Assembly: GCA_964503085.1 (NCBI GenBank)
Contig: CAZCYQ010000110.1
Location: 1 to 5,104 of the forward strand
Source of the DNA: Bin80 sp964503085
Lineage (GTDB): Bacteria; Bacteroidota; Rhodothermia; Rhodothermales; Bin80
Reading direction: 5' to 3'
Length of the DNA: 5,104 nucleotides
The position numbers and the translations under genes were made by a program. The notes below the pieces were generated by a model, which did no database searches, was not told the DNA's origin, and saw nothing but the letters and a program-made list of their open reading frames with translations. Below are positions 1-5,104 of the stretch, one piece after another. Every line of letters begins with the position of its first letter. The first letter of the stretch is position 1.

Positions 1-67
1 TGTGGGCGACGGCGAGGCGGTCGAGGCTGGTGTAGGGCTGGCCGGCGCGGAGGATAGGTAGGTGCAT
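1..67 (-). CDS. 5' end of a partial gene, possibly aldehyde dehydrogenase family
   Basis: An ATG at 67 on the minus strand opens a frame of 22 codons that runs off the left edge. It begins MHLPILRAGQPYTSL and continues in a way typical of real protein. The opening pattern (short hydrophobic strand, then R-x-G-x-P-Y-x-S-L) reminds me of the N-termini of some aldehyde dehydrogenase or acyl-CoA-reductase-like proteins from Acidobacteria and relatives. No catalytic motif is inside the window, so the function is recollection rather than proof. No clear Shine-Dalgarno sequence precedes the ATG. An AT-rich stretch with TTATAA and a TATAA-N2-TTATA palindrome at 105-116 could be its promoter region. 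It has the same orientation as the gene cut by the right edge, so the two may be original neighbours separated by the island. Confidence 0.45.
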   Translation of the reverse strand, partial: MHLPILRAGQPYTSLDRLAVAH

Positions 68-242
68 GGGTTTGGGCTTTGGGTTGGAGTGAGCTGTTGC
101 GGTCTATAAGTTTATAATCTGCACTAGTTTGAGGCGTTGGGAAAGGCGTATGAGGACGATCCCCAAATCACATTGAAATAGCCGCTGCCGAAGAGAGCGG
201 TAGGCACGGTTGAGAAGTGTGCTTACCGCGATTTCGTTGGTC

Positions 243-521
243 TCAAGAGTTGCCTAACCGTTTCCGCGATTCGTCGATGACGGCTAAGTGACCCTGCCAA
301 TCTGGTTCCCGTTCGGGGCCTTCCAACGCGTCGCAGGCACGGAAGAACTCTTCAAGGTCGGCTGGGGATTCGAAGGGGTGGGATCGATGCTGTTCTTCGA
401 GCCGTCGGTGGGCGGCGGTCCTGAGCCACTCGCTCAAAGTCATACCTTCGCTCTGCGCCTGACGGACGAAGCGGTCACGGTCTTCGTCGGGGATCACTAG
501 CTGAACTCTGGCCACCTTCAC
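243..521 (-). CDS. RHH-type antitoxin-like protein without an adjacent toxin
   Basis: This 92-residue protein has the build of a ribbon-helix-helix (CopG/Arc-like) antitoxin. A short strand (residues 4-11, ARVQLVIP) would pair in the dimer and contact DNA. It is followed by helix 1 (about 12-26), the turn GMTLSEW, and helix 2 (about 28-44). The rest (about 50-90) is acidic and contains ESPADLEEFF and a REPDW motif, as expected for the tail that wraps and neutralises a toxin. Similar antitoxins usually sit directly before a PIN-domain VapC-like toxin, but only about 175 bp without a PIN-type frame follow here, so it looks orphaned. The start is GTG. GTG at 521 lies only 3 bases after AAGGAG, whereas the in-frame GTG at 515 lies 9 bases after it and may be the true start. 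A palindrome-rich promoter lies upstream, consistent with autorepression. The RHH call is firm; the partner toxin is unknown. Confidence 0.75.
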   Translation of the reverse strand: MKVARVQLVIPDEDRDRFVRQAQSEGMTLSEWLRTAAHRRLEEQHRSHPFESPADLEEFFRACDALEGPEREPDWQGHLAVIDESRKRLGNS

Positions 522-524
522 CTA

Positions 525-530
525 CTCCTT
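525..530 (-). promoter_or_regulatory. Strong Shine-Dalgarno AAGGAG for the RHH antitoxin
   Basis: The minus strand reads AAGGAG TAG GTG AAG GTG. The first GTG (521) is 3 bases from the SD core and the second (515) is 9 bases away. The second spacing is closer to the bacterial optimum, so the protein may start two codons later than the longest frame. Confidence 0.7.
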
Positions 531-532
531 TT

Positions 533-562
533 CTATAAGCATATGTATAGGACGATATACAT
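533..562. promoter_or_regulatory. Overlapping palindromes, probable antitoxin operator
   Basis: Two inverted repeats overlap here. ATGTATA (543-549) pairs perfectly with TATACAT (556-562) around a 6-base centre. CTATA (533-537) pairs with TATAG (546-550). They lie 12-41 bases upstream of the antitoxin GTG and overlap its predicted -10 element. RHH antitoxins are known to autorepress by binding short inverted repeats at this position, so an operator role is a reasonable inference. Binding itself cannot be seen in the sequence. Confidence 0.5.
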
Positions 563-580
563 GCCTATGCTGGAGATCAA
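552..580 (-). promoter_or_regulatory. Candidate sigma-70-like promoter of the antitoxin gene
   Basis: On the minus strand a -35-like TTGATC (580-575) is followed by a 17-base spacer and a -10-like TATCGT (557-552). TATATC two bases earlier is an alternative -10. This would start transcription near 545, leaving a leader of about 24 bases. The -10 lies inside the inverted repeat at 543-562, a layout suited to autorepression. The match to consensus is moderate. Confidence 0.4.
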
Positions 581-654
581 CCTTATCGAATGGAAAATGT
601 AGCCGAAATATCAGATACATTTCCTCGCTGTCGAAGAATTTGTGATTTGCCCGC

Positions 655-682
655 CTTGATAGATGGTATGTGCGCTTGATAG
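655..682 (+). repeat. Direct repeat CTTGATAG, two copies 20 bp apart
   Basis: CTTGATAG occurs at 655-662 and again at 675-682. The start-to-start distance is exactly 20 bp, about two helical turns, so both copies face the same side of the DNA. They sit just upstream of the candidate abiEi promoter. They could be binding sites for a regulator such as AbiEi, but an 8-bp repeat in AT-rich DNA may also be chance. Confidence 0.3.
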
Positions 683-687
683 TCTTC

Positions 688-723
688 TTGCGAGAATTCG
701 TCTATTCCATTATATATTATATA
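688..723 (+). promoter_or_regulatory. Candidate abiE promoter with AT palindrome over the -10
   Basis: A -35-like TTGCGA (688-693), a 17-base spacer and a -10-like TATATA (711-716) would start transcription near 723, leaving a leader of about 57 bases before the ATG at 780. The -10 forms the left arm of TATATA-T-TATATA (711-723), a symmetric site. AbiEi proteins are known to repress their own operons by binding inverted repeats in the promoter, so this is a candidate operator. A second possible -10, TATACA at 764-769, would give an almost leaderless transcript. Confidence 0.4.
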
Positions 724-779
724 GACAAAAATTCACATAAAAAGCGATTTTTTGCAGTTTTACTATACATCACATCACC

Positions 780-1586
780 ATGCGCTCAGAGATCGCCATA
801 CCTAAGGGACGCCGCAGACTGTCCGACGTTATTCGGGCATCCGGCGACATCATTCATATCGCCGATGCTGAAGATACCCTTGGCGTTAGCCGTTCCGACG
901 CCGCTAAGCTACTCTCCCGTTGGAGAAGACAGGGCTGGCTGCGGCGCGTTGGCCCGGGTGCCTACGCACCAGTTGGCCTTGATTCCCTTGCCAGCGAGCA
1001 GGTTCTCGATGATCCCTGGGTGCTGGTGCCTGCGCTCTTCAAGCCGGCCTACATCGGCGGCCGGACTGCCGCTGAACACTGGGACCTGACGGAGCAGATC
1101 TTCCGCGATATTGTTGTGATGACAGCGCGGGTCGTGCGTGCTAAAAGCCAGCAACATCATGGCGCACACTTCACCCTAAAGCATGTCCGGCAGGGTACGA
1201 TCTTCGGCACGAAGACCGTCTGGCGTGGAAGAACCCAGATCGCCGTATCGGACGTTCATCGCACCATCATCGACATGCTCGACAATCCAGACCTCGGAGC
1301 TGGCATCCAGCATGTTGCCGACTGTCTTGAGACCTATTTCGACCGCAAGGACAGGGATGACGACAAGCTAATTGCCTATGCAGATCGGCTCGGTAATGGT
1401 GCCGTATTCAAGCGTCTGGGCTTTCTGACAGAATGCGGATCCGGCACTACCACCCTTATTGAGGCGTGTCGTGTACGTCTGACCCAAGGCAACGCCAAAC
1501 TTGATCCGGAGCTTTCATGCAGCCGCCTCATATCCCGATGGCGTCTCCTCATGCCTGAGAGCTGGGCCAAGGCAGCATCTGCATGA
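780..1586 (+). CDS. abiEi: AbiEi-family type IV antitoxin and transcriptional repressor
   Basis: A 268-residue protein with the AbiEi layout. Its N-terminal winged helix-turn-helix (about residues 13-65) includes the recognition region SRSDAAKLLSRWRRQGWL and ends at the wing GPGAYAPV. It is followed by the AbiEi C-terminal antitoxin domain, with YIGGRTAAEHWDLTEQIF (91-108) and the signature segment SDVHRTIIDMLD (157-168), where AbiEi relatives have a similar R-T-[IL]-[IL]-D motif. In this family the HTH represses the operon and the C-terminal part antagonises the AbiEii toxin without forming a stable complex with it (type IV). The gene overlaps abiEii by 4 bases (ATGA), implying translational coupling. 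The ATG at 780 has no Shine-Dalgarno sequence before it. An in-frame TAA at 738-740 limits any upstream extension, and no better start is visible, so a weakly translated or nearly leaderless message is possible. Confidence 0.88.
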   Translation: MRSEIAIPKGRRRLSDVIRASGDIIHIADAEDTLGVSRSDAAKLLSRWRRQGWLRRVGPGAYAPVGLDSLASEQVLDDPWVLVPALFKPAYIGGRTAAEHWDLTEQIFRDIVVMTARVVRAKSQQHHGAHFTLKHVRQGTIFGTKTVWRGRTQIAVSDVHRTIIDMLDNPDLGAGIQHVADCLETYFDRKDRDDDKLIAYADRLGNGAVFKRLGFLTECGSGTTTLIEACRVRLTQGNAKLDPELSCSRLISRWRLLMPESWAKAASA

Positions 1587-2989
1587 TCGACCGCCGCGAA
1601 ATTCTCGATATTGCGGGTACCCTCGGCTTGTTACCACATGTCGTTGAGAAGGACTATGTGCTCGGCTGGGTTCTCTCTGGCATCTATCAACACGCCGCTC
1701 TCGCAGAGAACTGGATTTTTAAAGGCGGGACCTGCCTTAAGAAATGCTACGTCGAAACGTATCGGTTCTCCGAAGACCTTGATTTTACACTCGCCGATTC
1801 CTCTCCCATTGATCAGGAATTCTTGGTCGCCGTCTTCCGCGAAATCGGCGAATGGATTTATGAGCAGACCGGCATCGAGATCCCCGAAGAGCTGCAGGAA
1901 TTCGAGATCTTCCCAAACCCGCGTGGCACGGTGTCCTGCCAGGGCAAACTCGGCTACCGGGGACCAATCGCTCCGCGCGCAGGTGGCCTACCGCGTATCA
2001 AGCTTGACCTGACACTCGATGAGCTTCTTGTCCTGCCGCCAGCGGATCGTGTCATCTTTCACGACTACAGCGATGTGCCGACAGAGGGGATCACTGTCAG
2101 GTGCTACGCCTATGAAGAAGCCTTTGCTGAAAAGGTCCGCGCCTTGGGCGACCGTGCTCGGCCCCGCGATCTCTATGATGTCATCAATCTTTTTCGCAAC
2201 ATCGAAGCACGGCCGCAGTCCGCTGTCCTACACGATGTCCTGCAGCAAAAATGTGCTCATCGCGAGCTCTCTGTCCCAACCCTCGCCGCACTGGAGATAC
2301 ACAAGGACGATCTTGAAGGTTCTTGGAAACCGATGCTCGGCCACCAGCTTCAGGCTCTGCCGCCCGTTGAATCTTTCTGGAGCGTACTTACCGATTTCTT
2401 TGCTTGGCTTGAAACTGGCGTGGCACCCGCTGTGCCGGCCACCTACCAGATGGCTGTCGGTGAAACCGTACTCAGGGAACGCACACTGAGCCTACCGGTT
2501 TCTGGAACTGCCCAGTCATTCTTGGAGGTTATCCGCTTTGCCGCCGCCAATCATTTGTGCGTGGACTTGGAGTACAGGGGATCTGTCCGACGGATTGAGC
2601 CCTATTCCCTGCGGCGCACCCAAGACGGCAATATTGTTCTGCACGCCATAAGGGCCTCCGATGGTGGGCACCGTAGCTACCGCATTGACCGCATCCAGGA
2701 CGCGCAGACAACCGGGCAAAGTTTCATCCCGCGTTATGAAGTGGAATTGAGCCCGGAGGGTCCAGCCGTCATCCCACCGACTGCAACCCGGTCGGTGCTC
2801 ACACGAGCGTCTCGACCAAGACGCAGACGGGTAAGTCGGTCCAGCGGGCCGCGCTACATCTACGAATGCGCTTATTGTGGTAAGCGCTTCACCCGAAAGA
2901 AAAGGACCTCCCGGCTCAACCTCCACAAAGACAAGTCCGGCTATCCCTGTCCTGGGAGGGCTGCAATTTACGTAGAGACACGATACTGA
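1583..2989 (+). CDS. abiEii: AbiEii nucleotidyltransferase toxin fused to WYL and zinc-finger-like domains
   Basis: A 468-residue protein. Residues 1-270 form an AbiEii/AbiGii nucleotidyltransferase: EKDY (22-25), then FKGGT (46-50) and RFSEDLDF (61-68), which give the GG...DxD catalytic pattern with D65 and D67. KLDLT (140-144) supplies a probable third acid, D142, and EEAFAEKVRAL...RPRDLYD (178-199) is the conserved late motif. Family toxins transfer nucleotides to cellular targets; tRNA modification is reported for some AbiEii-like (MenT) enzymes. The C-terminal part is unusual. Residues about 312-388 match a WYL fold, with YRG (331-333), RRIEPYSL (336-343) and YRIDRI (366-371). A basic linker (about 403-424, RPRRRR) follows, then a probable zinc site C429-x2-C432-x15-H448-x7-C456. 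The start is fixed by the ATGA overlap with abiEi; a weak AAGG lies 10 bases upstream. The toxin call is firm, the WYL call good and the zinc finger probable. Confidence 0.9.
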   Translation: MIDRREILDIAGTLGLLPHVVEKDYVLGWVLSGIYQHAALAENWIFKGGTCLKKCYVETYRFSEDLDFTLADSSPIDQEFLVAVFREIGEWIYEQTGIEIPEELQEFEIFPNPRGTVSCQGKLGYRGPIAPRAGGLPRIKLDLTLDELLVLPPADRVIFHDYSDVPTEGITVRCYAYEEAFAEKVRALGDRARPRDLYDVINLFRNIEARPQSAVLHDVLQQKCAHRELSVPTLAALEIHKDDLEGSWKPMLGHQLQALPPVESFWSVLTDFFAWLETGVAPAVPATYQMAVGETVLRERTLSLPVSGTAQSFLEVIRFAAANHLCVDLEYRGSVRRIEPYSLRRTQDGNIVLHAIRASDGGHRSYRIDRIQDAQTTGQSFIPRYEVELSPEGPAVIPPTATRSVLTRASRPRRRRVSRSSGPRYIYECAYCGKRFTRKKRTSRLNLHKDKSGYPCPGRAAIYVETRY

Positions 2990-2993
2990 GGCT

Positions 2994-3281
2994 ATGCCGT
3001 TACCGTCCGAAATTAGCAACTCGTTCGTCGGCATCGCTTGGTGCGCGGCTTTCCTTCACGCTCAAAACGCCGTGATCGAATAGGACGAGCATCTTCTGCT
3101 CTCGCCAATGGAACTACCAGAGAAGCGGGCGGCCTTAGTCCCCCGATCCGGTTCCATTTCCTACGCTACCACGGTCCGTGTCTGGGCTCGCGACCACATT
3201 GTGCTCTCGAAACCGATTGAGGAGTCGCTGGTTGTGGACCGCGTGAGAGCCGTCCTGTGGACCGTGCGTCCAGCGCCTTGA
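2994..3281 (+). pseudogene. Amber-interrupted reading frame after abiEii
   Basis: An ATG 4 bases after the abiEii stop opens a frame of 29 codons. It meets TAG (3081-3083) and then stays open in the same frame for 65 more codons to TGA (3279-3281). Without the TAG it would encode 95 residues. Both halves look protein-like, for example SNSFVGIAWCAAFLHAQ before the stop and DHIVLSKPIEESLVVDRVRAVLW after it. The second half has a hydrophobic strand, a K-P pair and an amphipathic helix. This recalls the end of a response-regulator receiver domain, but the likeness is weak. An internal ATG at 3108 could express a 57-residue piece. The position suggests a third gene of the AbiE operon, now inactivated by a nonsense mutation. 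Alternatives are two small genes, recoding, or chance. No family is recognised. Confidence 0.35.
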
Positions 3282-3311
3282 TTGAGAGTTCTAAAAAGGT
3301 CTTATTTTATA
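3282..3311 (+). promoter_or_regulatory. Candidate promoter of the PIN-domain gene
   Basis: A -35-like TTGAGA (3282-3287) is followed by an 18-base spacer and a -10-like TTTATA (3306-3311). TATACA at 3308-3313 is an alternative -10. It lies directly after the end of the interrupted frame, where the sequence turns AT-rich, and would leave a leader of about 90 bases. It suggests that the PIN gene is transcribed separately from abiE. The match to consensus is moderate. Confidence 0.33.
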
Positions 3312-3394
3312 CATTCGTCGACCAGCGTGATGCATTCCTGCCCAGACCGATATCCGGGGCGTTGTGGGTCATATGATCGGGCATGGTACTTTCT

Positions 3395-3398
3395 GGAG
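3395..3398 (+). promoter_or_regulatory. Shine-Dalgarno GGAG that sets the PIN gene start
   Basis: GGAGAG begins at 3395, and the GGAG core ends 9 bases before the ATG at 3408. This favours 3408 over the in-frame TTG at 3282. The 42 extra residues from that TTG also lack the look of conserved protein, and the PIN domain starts right after the ATG. Confidence 0.7.
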
Positions 3399-3407
3399 AG
3401 AAAACTA

Positions 3408-4892
3408 ATGGCACAGAATCTCTACTTATTTCCTGATACTAACTTATTTATTCAATGCCGGGACCTGCGAGAGCTTGATTGGTCAGAATGGAAAGATTTT
3501 CCTGAAGTTCACTTGATTGTCTGTCTGCCTGTCCAACGAGAGATCGATAAACAGAAAACACGTGGGAAAAATGATCGCGTCGGCCGGCATGCGCGCAATA
3601 CGTACTCGTCATTGTTTCGTCCTATAGCCATAGGGGAGAAGAAATACGAGTTGATTAGAGAGGCTGATCCGCAAGTAAGGCTCTTCTTGGAGTCTCCCAG
3701 CCAGCCAGACCCTGAATTATCGGACAGGCTTGACTATAACAACCCTGACGATGAGATCATTGGGTGTTTGCATAGATATACGAAGGACAATCCCAATGCC
3801 GATGCGCGCCTACTTACTTATGATACTGGCCCAATGATGACGGCGAGAGGTCTAGGTTTATCTATCGCACCTATAAAGCAGGAATGGCTTTTGCCGCCTG
3901 AAGATAACGAGGTGGAAAGAGAGATTACCCAGCTTAAAAAAGAAATAGCGCAACTCAAGAAGACAGAACCCCAATTTAACATAAGGTGTGTTGACGATGA
4001 GGGTGTAGAGGTAGATAAACTCGAACTTATTCATAACATATACGAGCCGTTGAATGAGTGCGAAGTATCGAATTATATCGAAATATTGAAGGACAGATTT
4101 CCCATTGCCACTGAATTTAACCAACGGGAACCCAAGCCTATGGGTTTAGCAACAGTATCTCTCGGACAACGGTGGCACTTTGAGCCTGTGCCGGAAGACG
4201 CTATTAACAACTACAAAAACTGCGAGTACCCTGAATGGATAGAGGACTGTCACGAAGCCTTATCCAACATCCATGAAGCGTTGCAGCGTAGGGAAGGACA
4301 ACCAACTTTCAGGTTTGAAGTAGCAAATGAAGGAACCCGTCCAGGTAACGATGCCTTAGTTGTCATCAGAGCAAAGGGCCATTTCAAAATTTGTCCACCA
4401 CCATTTGAGCCAGAGGATGCTGAAGATGATGGGCAAATCGAGCCAATTATTCCATCTCCCCCTACTCCACCGCGAGGACAATGGAAAGTATCTCACACAT
4501 GGTTAAGTCATAACTCTCCCGGTATCTTTCGTGAACTCGACCGCCTCTCGCCGGTTGTTCCATATACACATAGGGAACCGCGTCGTGACCCTAATGCCTT
4601 TTACTATGAACCAAAACGAATCCAGGAGCCAGCAGATACATTTAGTTTGGAATGCGAACAGTGGCGTCATGGAACTGGTGGTGAATCTTTTGATGGTAAC
4701 ATTTTTCTTAAAAAAGGTATGACGACAGCTTCTGGTGTACTTGAATGCGAAATCCATGCTGAGAATCTTTTCAAGCCAACTATTAAAAGGATACCCGTTA
4801 GGATAGAGGTGCAATACGTGAGTTCTAGAGACTTTGCGAACAATCTTGTAAATCCACCATTAGGACCATTAGACAAATTATTTCGAAACTGA
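3408..4892 (+). CDS. PIN-domain putative RNase with coiled coil and beta-rich C-terminal region
   Basis: A 494-residue protein. Residues 1 to about 160 form a PIN nuclease domain with a complete acidic set: D10 in LFPDTNLF, E45 in QREIDKQK, D114 or D115 in NPDDEIIG, and D139 in LLTYDTGPMMTARGL. PIN domains are metal-dependent single-strand RNases. A charged heptad-like stretch (about 166-187, VEREITQLKKEIAQLKK) should form a short coiled coil for dimerisation. Residues 190-494 match no family I recognise. They include a strand-rich piece with FRFEVANEGTRPGND (301-315), like the N-x-G-T-x-P-x-x-D signature of Ig-like beta domains. An acidic, proline-rich linker (about 330-357) and a second beta-rich block (about 411-470) follow. 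The start is the ATG after GGAG; the longer frame from TTG 3282 is rejected. The protein is far longer than VapC toxins (about 130-150 residues) and has no antitoxin beside it. Its AT-rich codons differ from the AbiE genes and point to separate acquisition. An RNase defence effector is an inference. Confidence 0.8.
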   Translation: MAQNLYLFPDTNLFIQCRDLRELDWSEWKDFPEVHLIVCLPVQREIDKQKTRGKNDRVGRHARNTYSSLFRPIAIGEKKYELIREADPQVRLFLESPSQPDPELSDRLDYNNPDDEIIGCLHRYTKDNPNADARLLTYDTGPMMTARGLGLSIAPIKQEWLLPPEDNEVEREITQLKKEIAQLKKTEPQFNIRCVDDEGVEVDKLELIHNIYEPLNECEVSNYIEILKDRFPIATEFNQREPKPMGLATVSLGQRWHFEPVPEDAINNYKNCEYPEWIEDCHEALSNIHEALQRREGQPTFRFEVANEGTRPGNDALVVIRAKGHFKICPPPFEPEDAEDDGQIEPIIPSPPTPPRGQWKVSHTWLSHNSPGIFRELDRLSPVVPYTHREPRRDPNAFYYEPKRIQEPADTFSLECEQWRHGTGGESFDGNIFLKKGMTTASGVLECEIHAENLFKPTIKRIPVRIEVQYVSSRDFANNLVNPPLGPLDKLFRN

Positions 4893-4897
4893 ATAAA

Positions 4898-5038
4898 ATT
4901 TGCGCTCTGTTAGGCTAAAGTTGTGGACTGTTCGACCTTGGGTTGGGCATAATGACCACATCTACTGAACTCAACACTTCACAACTCAGTACACCCCCAC
5001 CACCACCGACTCCTGCAACTCCGTCAACAAGCGCAAAT
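4898..5038. repeat. 9-bp inverted repeat ATTTGCGCT / AGCGCAAAT
   Basis: ATTTGCGCT (4898-4906), 6 bases after the PIN gene stop, is matched by its perfect reverse complement at 5030-5038, inside the flanking minus-strand gene. Nested within is a shorter pair, AGTTGTG (4919-4925) and CACAACT (4980-4986). The arms are far apart and there is no following T-run, so this is not a standard terminator. It may be a weak RNA fold, an insertion scar or chance. Confidence 0.2.
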
Positions 5039-5104
5039 CTTTAACGCCATCCCAAGGATACGCCTCAATCGGCGCGGCACGCTCAGCCTCATCGCGCTCA
5101 AGAA
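4986..5104 (-). CDS. 3' end of a partial gene of unknown function
   Basis: On the minus strand a frame open from the right edge runs 38 codons to TGA at 4986-4988. The tail reads protein-like, with an acidic, helical start (LERDEAERAAPIEAYPWDG), then a leucine-rich helix (VKDLRLLTELQ), and ends in VVVGVY. The other minus-strand frames contain stops. The function is not recognisable from this tail. It converges with the PIN gene, leaving a 93-base spacer in which no clear terminator hairpin is seen. Together with the left-edge gene of the same orientation, it probably marks the edge of the island. Confidence 0.55.
   Translation of the reverse strand, partial: LERDEAERAAPIEAYPWDGVKDLRLLTELQESVVVGVY

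Noticed and set aside
288..500. 70-codon plus-strand frame opposite the antitoxin
   Set aside because: The minus-strand frame has a strong ribosome binding site and an RHH fold, so this is its antisense shadow.
670..1089. 139-codon plus-strand frame overlapping the abiEi start
   Set aside because: It is out of frame with the well-supported AbiEi winged-helix region, and its product after the overlap is Pro/Ser/Arg-rich without family features.
2516..3034. 172-codon minus-strand frame
   Set aside because: It lies opposite the conserved WYL and zinc-finger part of abiEii; its translation has no recognisable motif and it is best explained as a shadow.
3038..3220. 60-codon plus-strand frame between abiEii and the PIN gene
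   Set aside because: It is Arg/Ser/Gly-rich and shadow-like; the frame two bases away (2994-3281) gives a much more protein-like sequence.
3233..3264. Repeated TGTGGACCG, 23 bp apart
   Set aside because: It lies inside the protein-like interrupted frame, has only two copies, and shows no array structure; there is no CRISPR in the window.
3282..3407. 42-residue N-terminal extension of the PIN protein from TTG
   Set aside because: The GGAG site before ATG 3408 and the PIN domain starting right there favour the shorter form; the extension overlaps the likely promoter.
4893..4985. Possible bidirectional terminator between the PIN gene and the right-edge gene
   Set aside because: No compact GC-rich hairpin with a T-run is visible; the AGTTGTG/CACAACT pair has a loop of more than 50 bases.

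Overview
This 5.1-kb window reads as a small bacterial defence or toxin-antitoxin island lying between two ordinary genes. Both flanking genes run on the minus strand and both are cut by the window edges. The base composition is mixed: the outer parts and the AbiE operon are moderately GC-rich, while the last large gene is visibly AT-richer. That mosaic fits genes acquired separately. The host cannot be named. The few visible N-terminal residues of the left gene remind me of aldehyde-dehydrogenase-family proteins from environmental groups such as Acidobacteria, but this is recollection from only 22 residues.

Layout, left to right. (1) Positions 1-67, minus: first 22 codons of a partial gene. 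(2) 68-242: no convincing gene, only a startless open frame that may be debris. (3) 243-521, minus: a 92-residue ribbon-helix-helix antitoxin-like protein with a strong ribosome binding site, but no toxin gene after it. (4) 522-779: a divergent, AT-rich control region with palindromes, a direct repeat and two plausible sigma-70-type promoters. (5) 780-1586 and 1583-2989, plus: an AbiEi/AbiEii type IV toxin-antitoxin pair joined by a 4-base ATGA overlap. The AbiEii toxin carries about 180 extra residues that look like a WYL ligand-sensing domain, a basic linker and a zinc-finger-like C2HC motif. (6) 2994-3281, plus: a protein-like reading frame starting 4 bases after abiEii and interrupted by one in-frame TAG. 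(7) 3408-4892, plus: a 494-residue PIN-domain protein with all the expected acidic residues, a short coiled coil and a long beta-rich C-terminal region. (8) 4893-4985: short spacer. (9) 4986-5104, minus: last 38 codons of a partial gene that I do not recognise.

How the parts work together. AbiE systems are known as abortive-infection modules in which AbiEi represses the operon and antagonises the nucleotidyltransferase toxin AbiEii. The WYL and zinc-finger extension suggests that the toxin here may itself sense a ligand or bind nucleic acid. The PIN protein could be an independent RNase effector. No sequence evidence links it to AbiE beyond its position. The RHH antitoxin appears to be the surviving half of a decayed toxin-antitoxin pair, or a solitary regulator.
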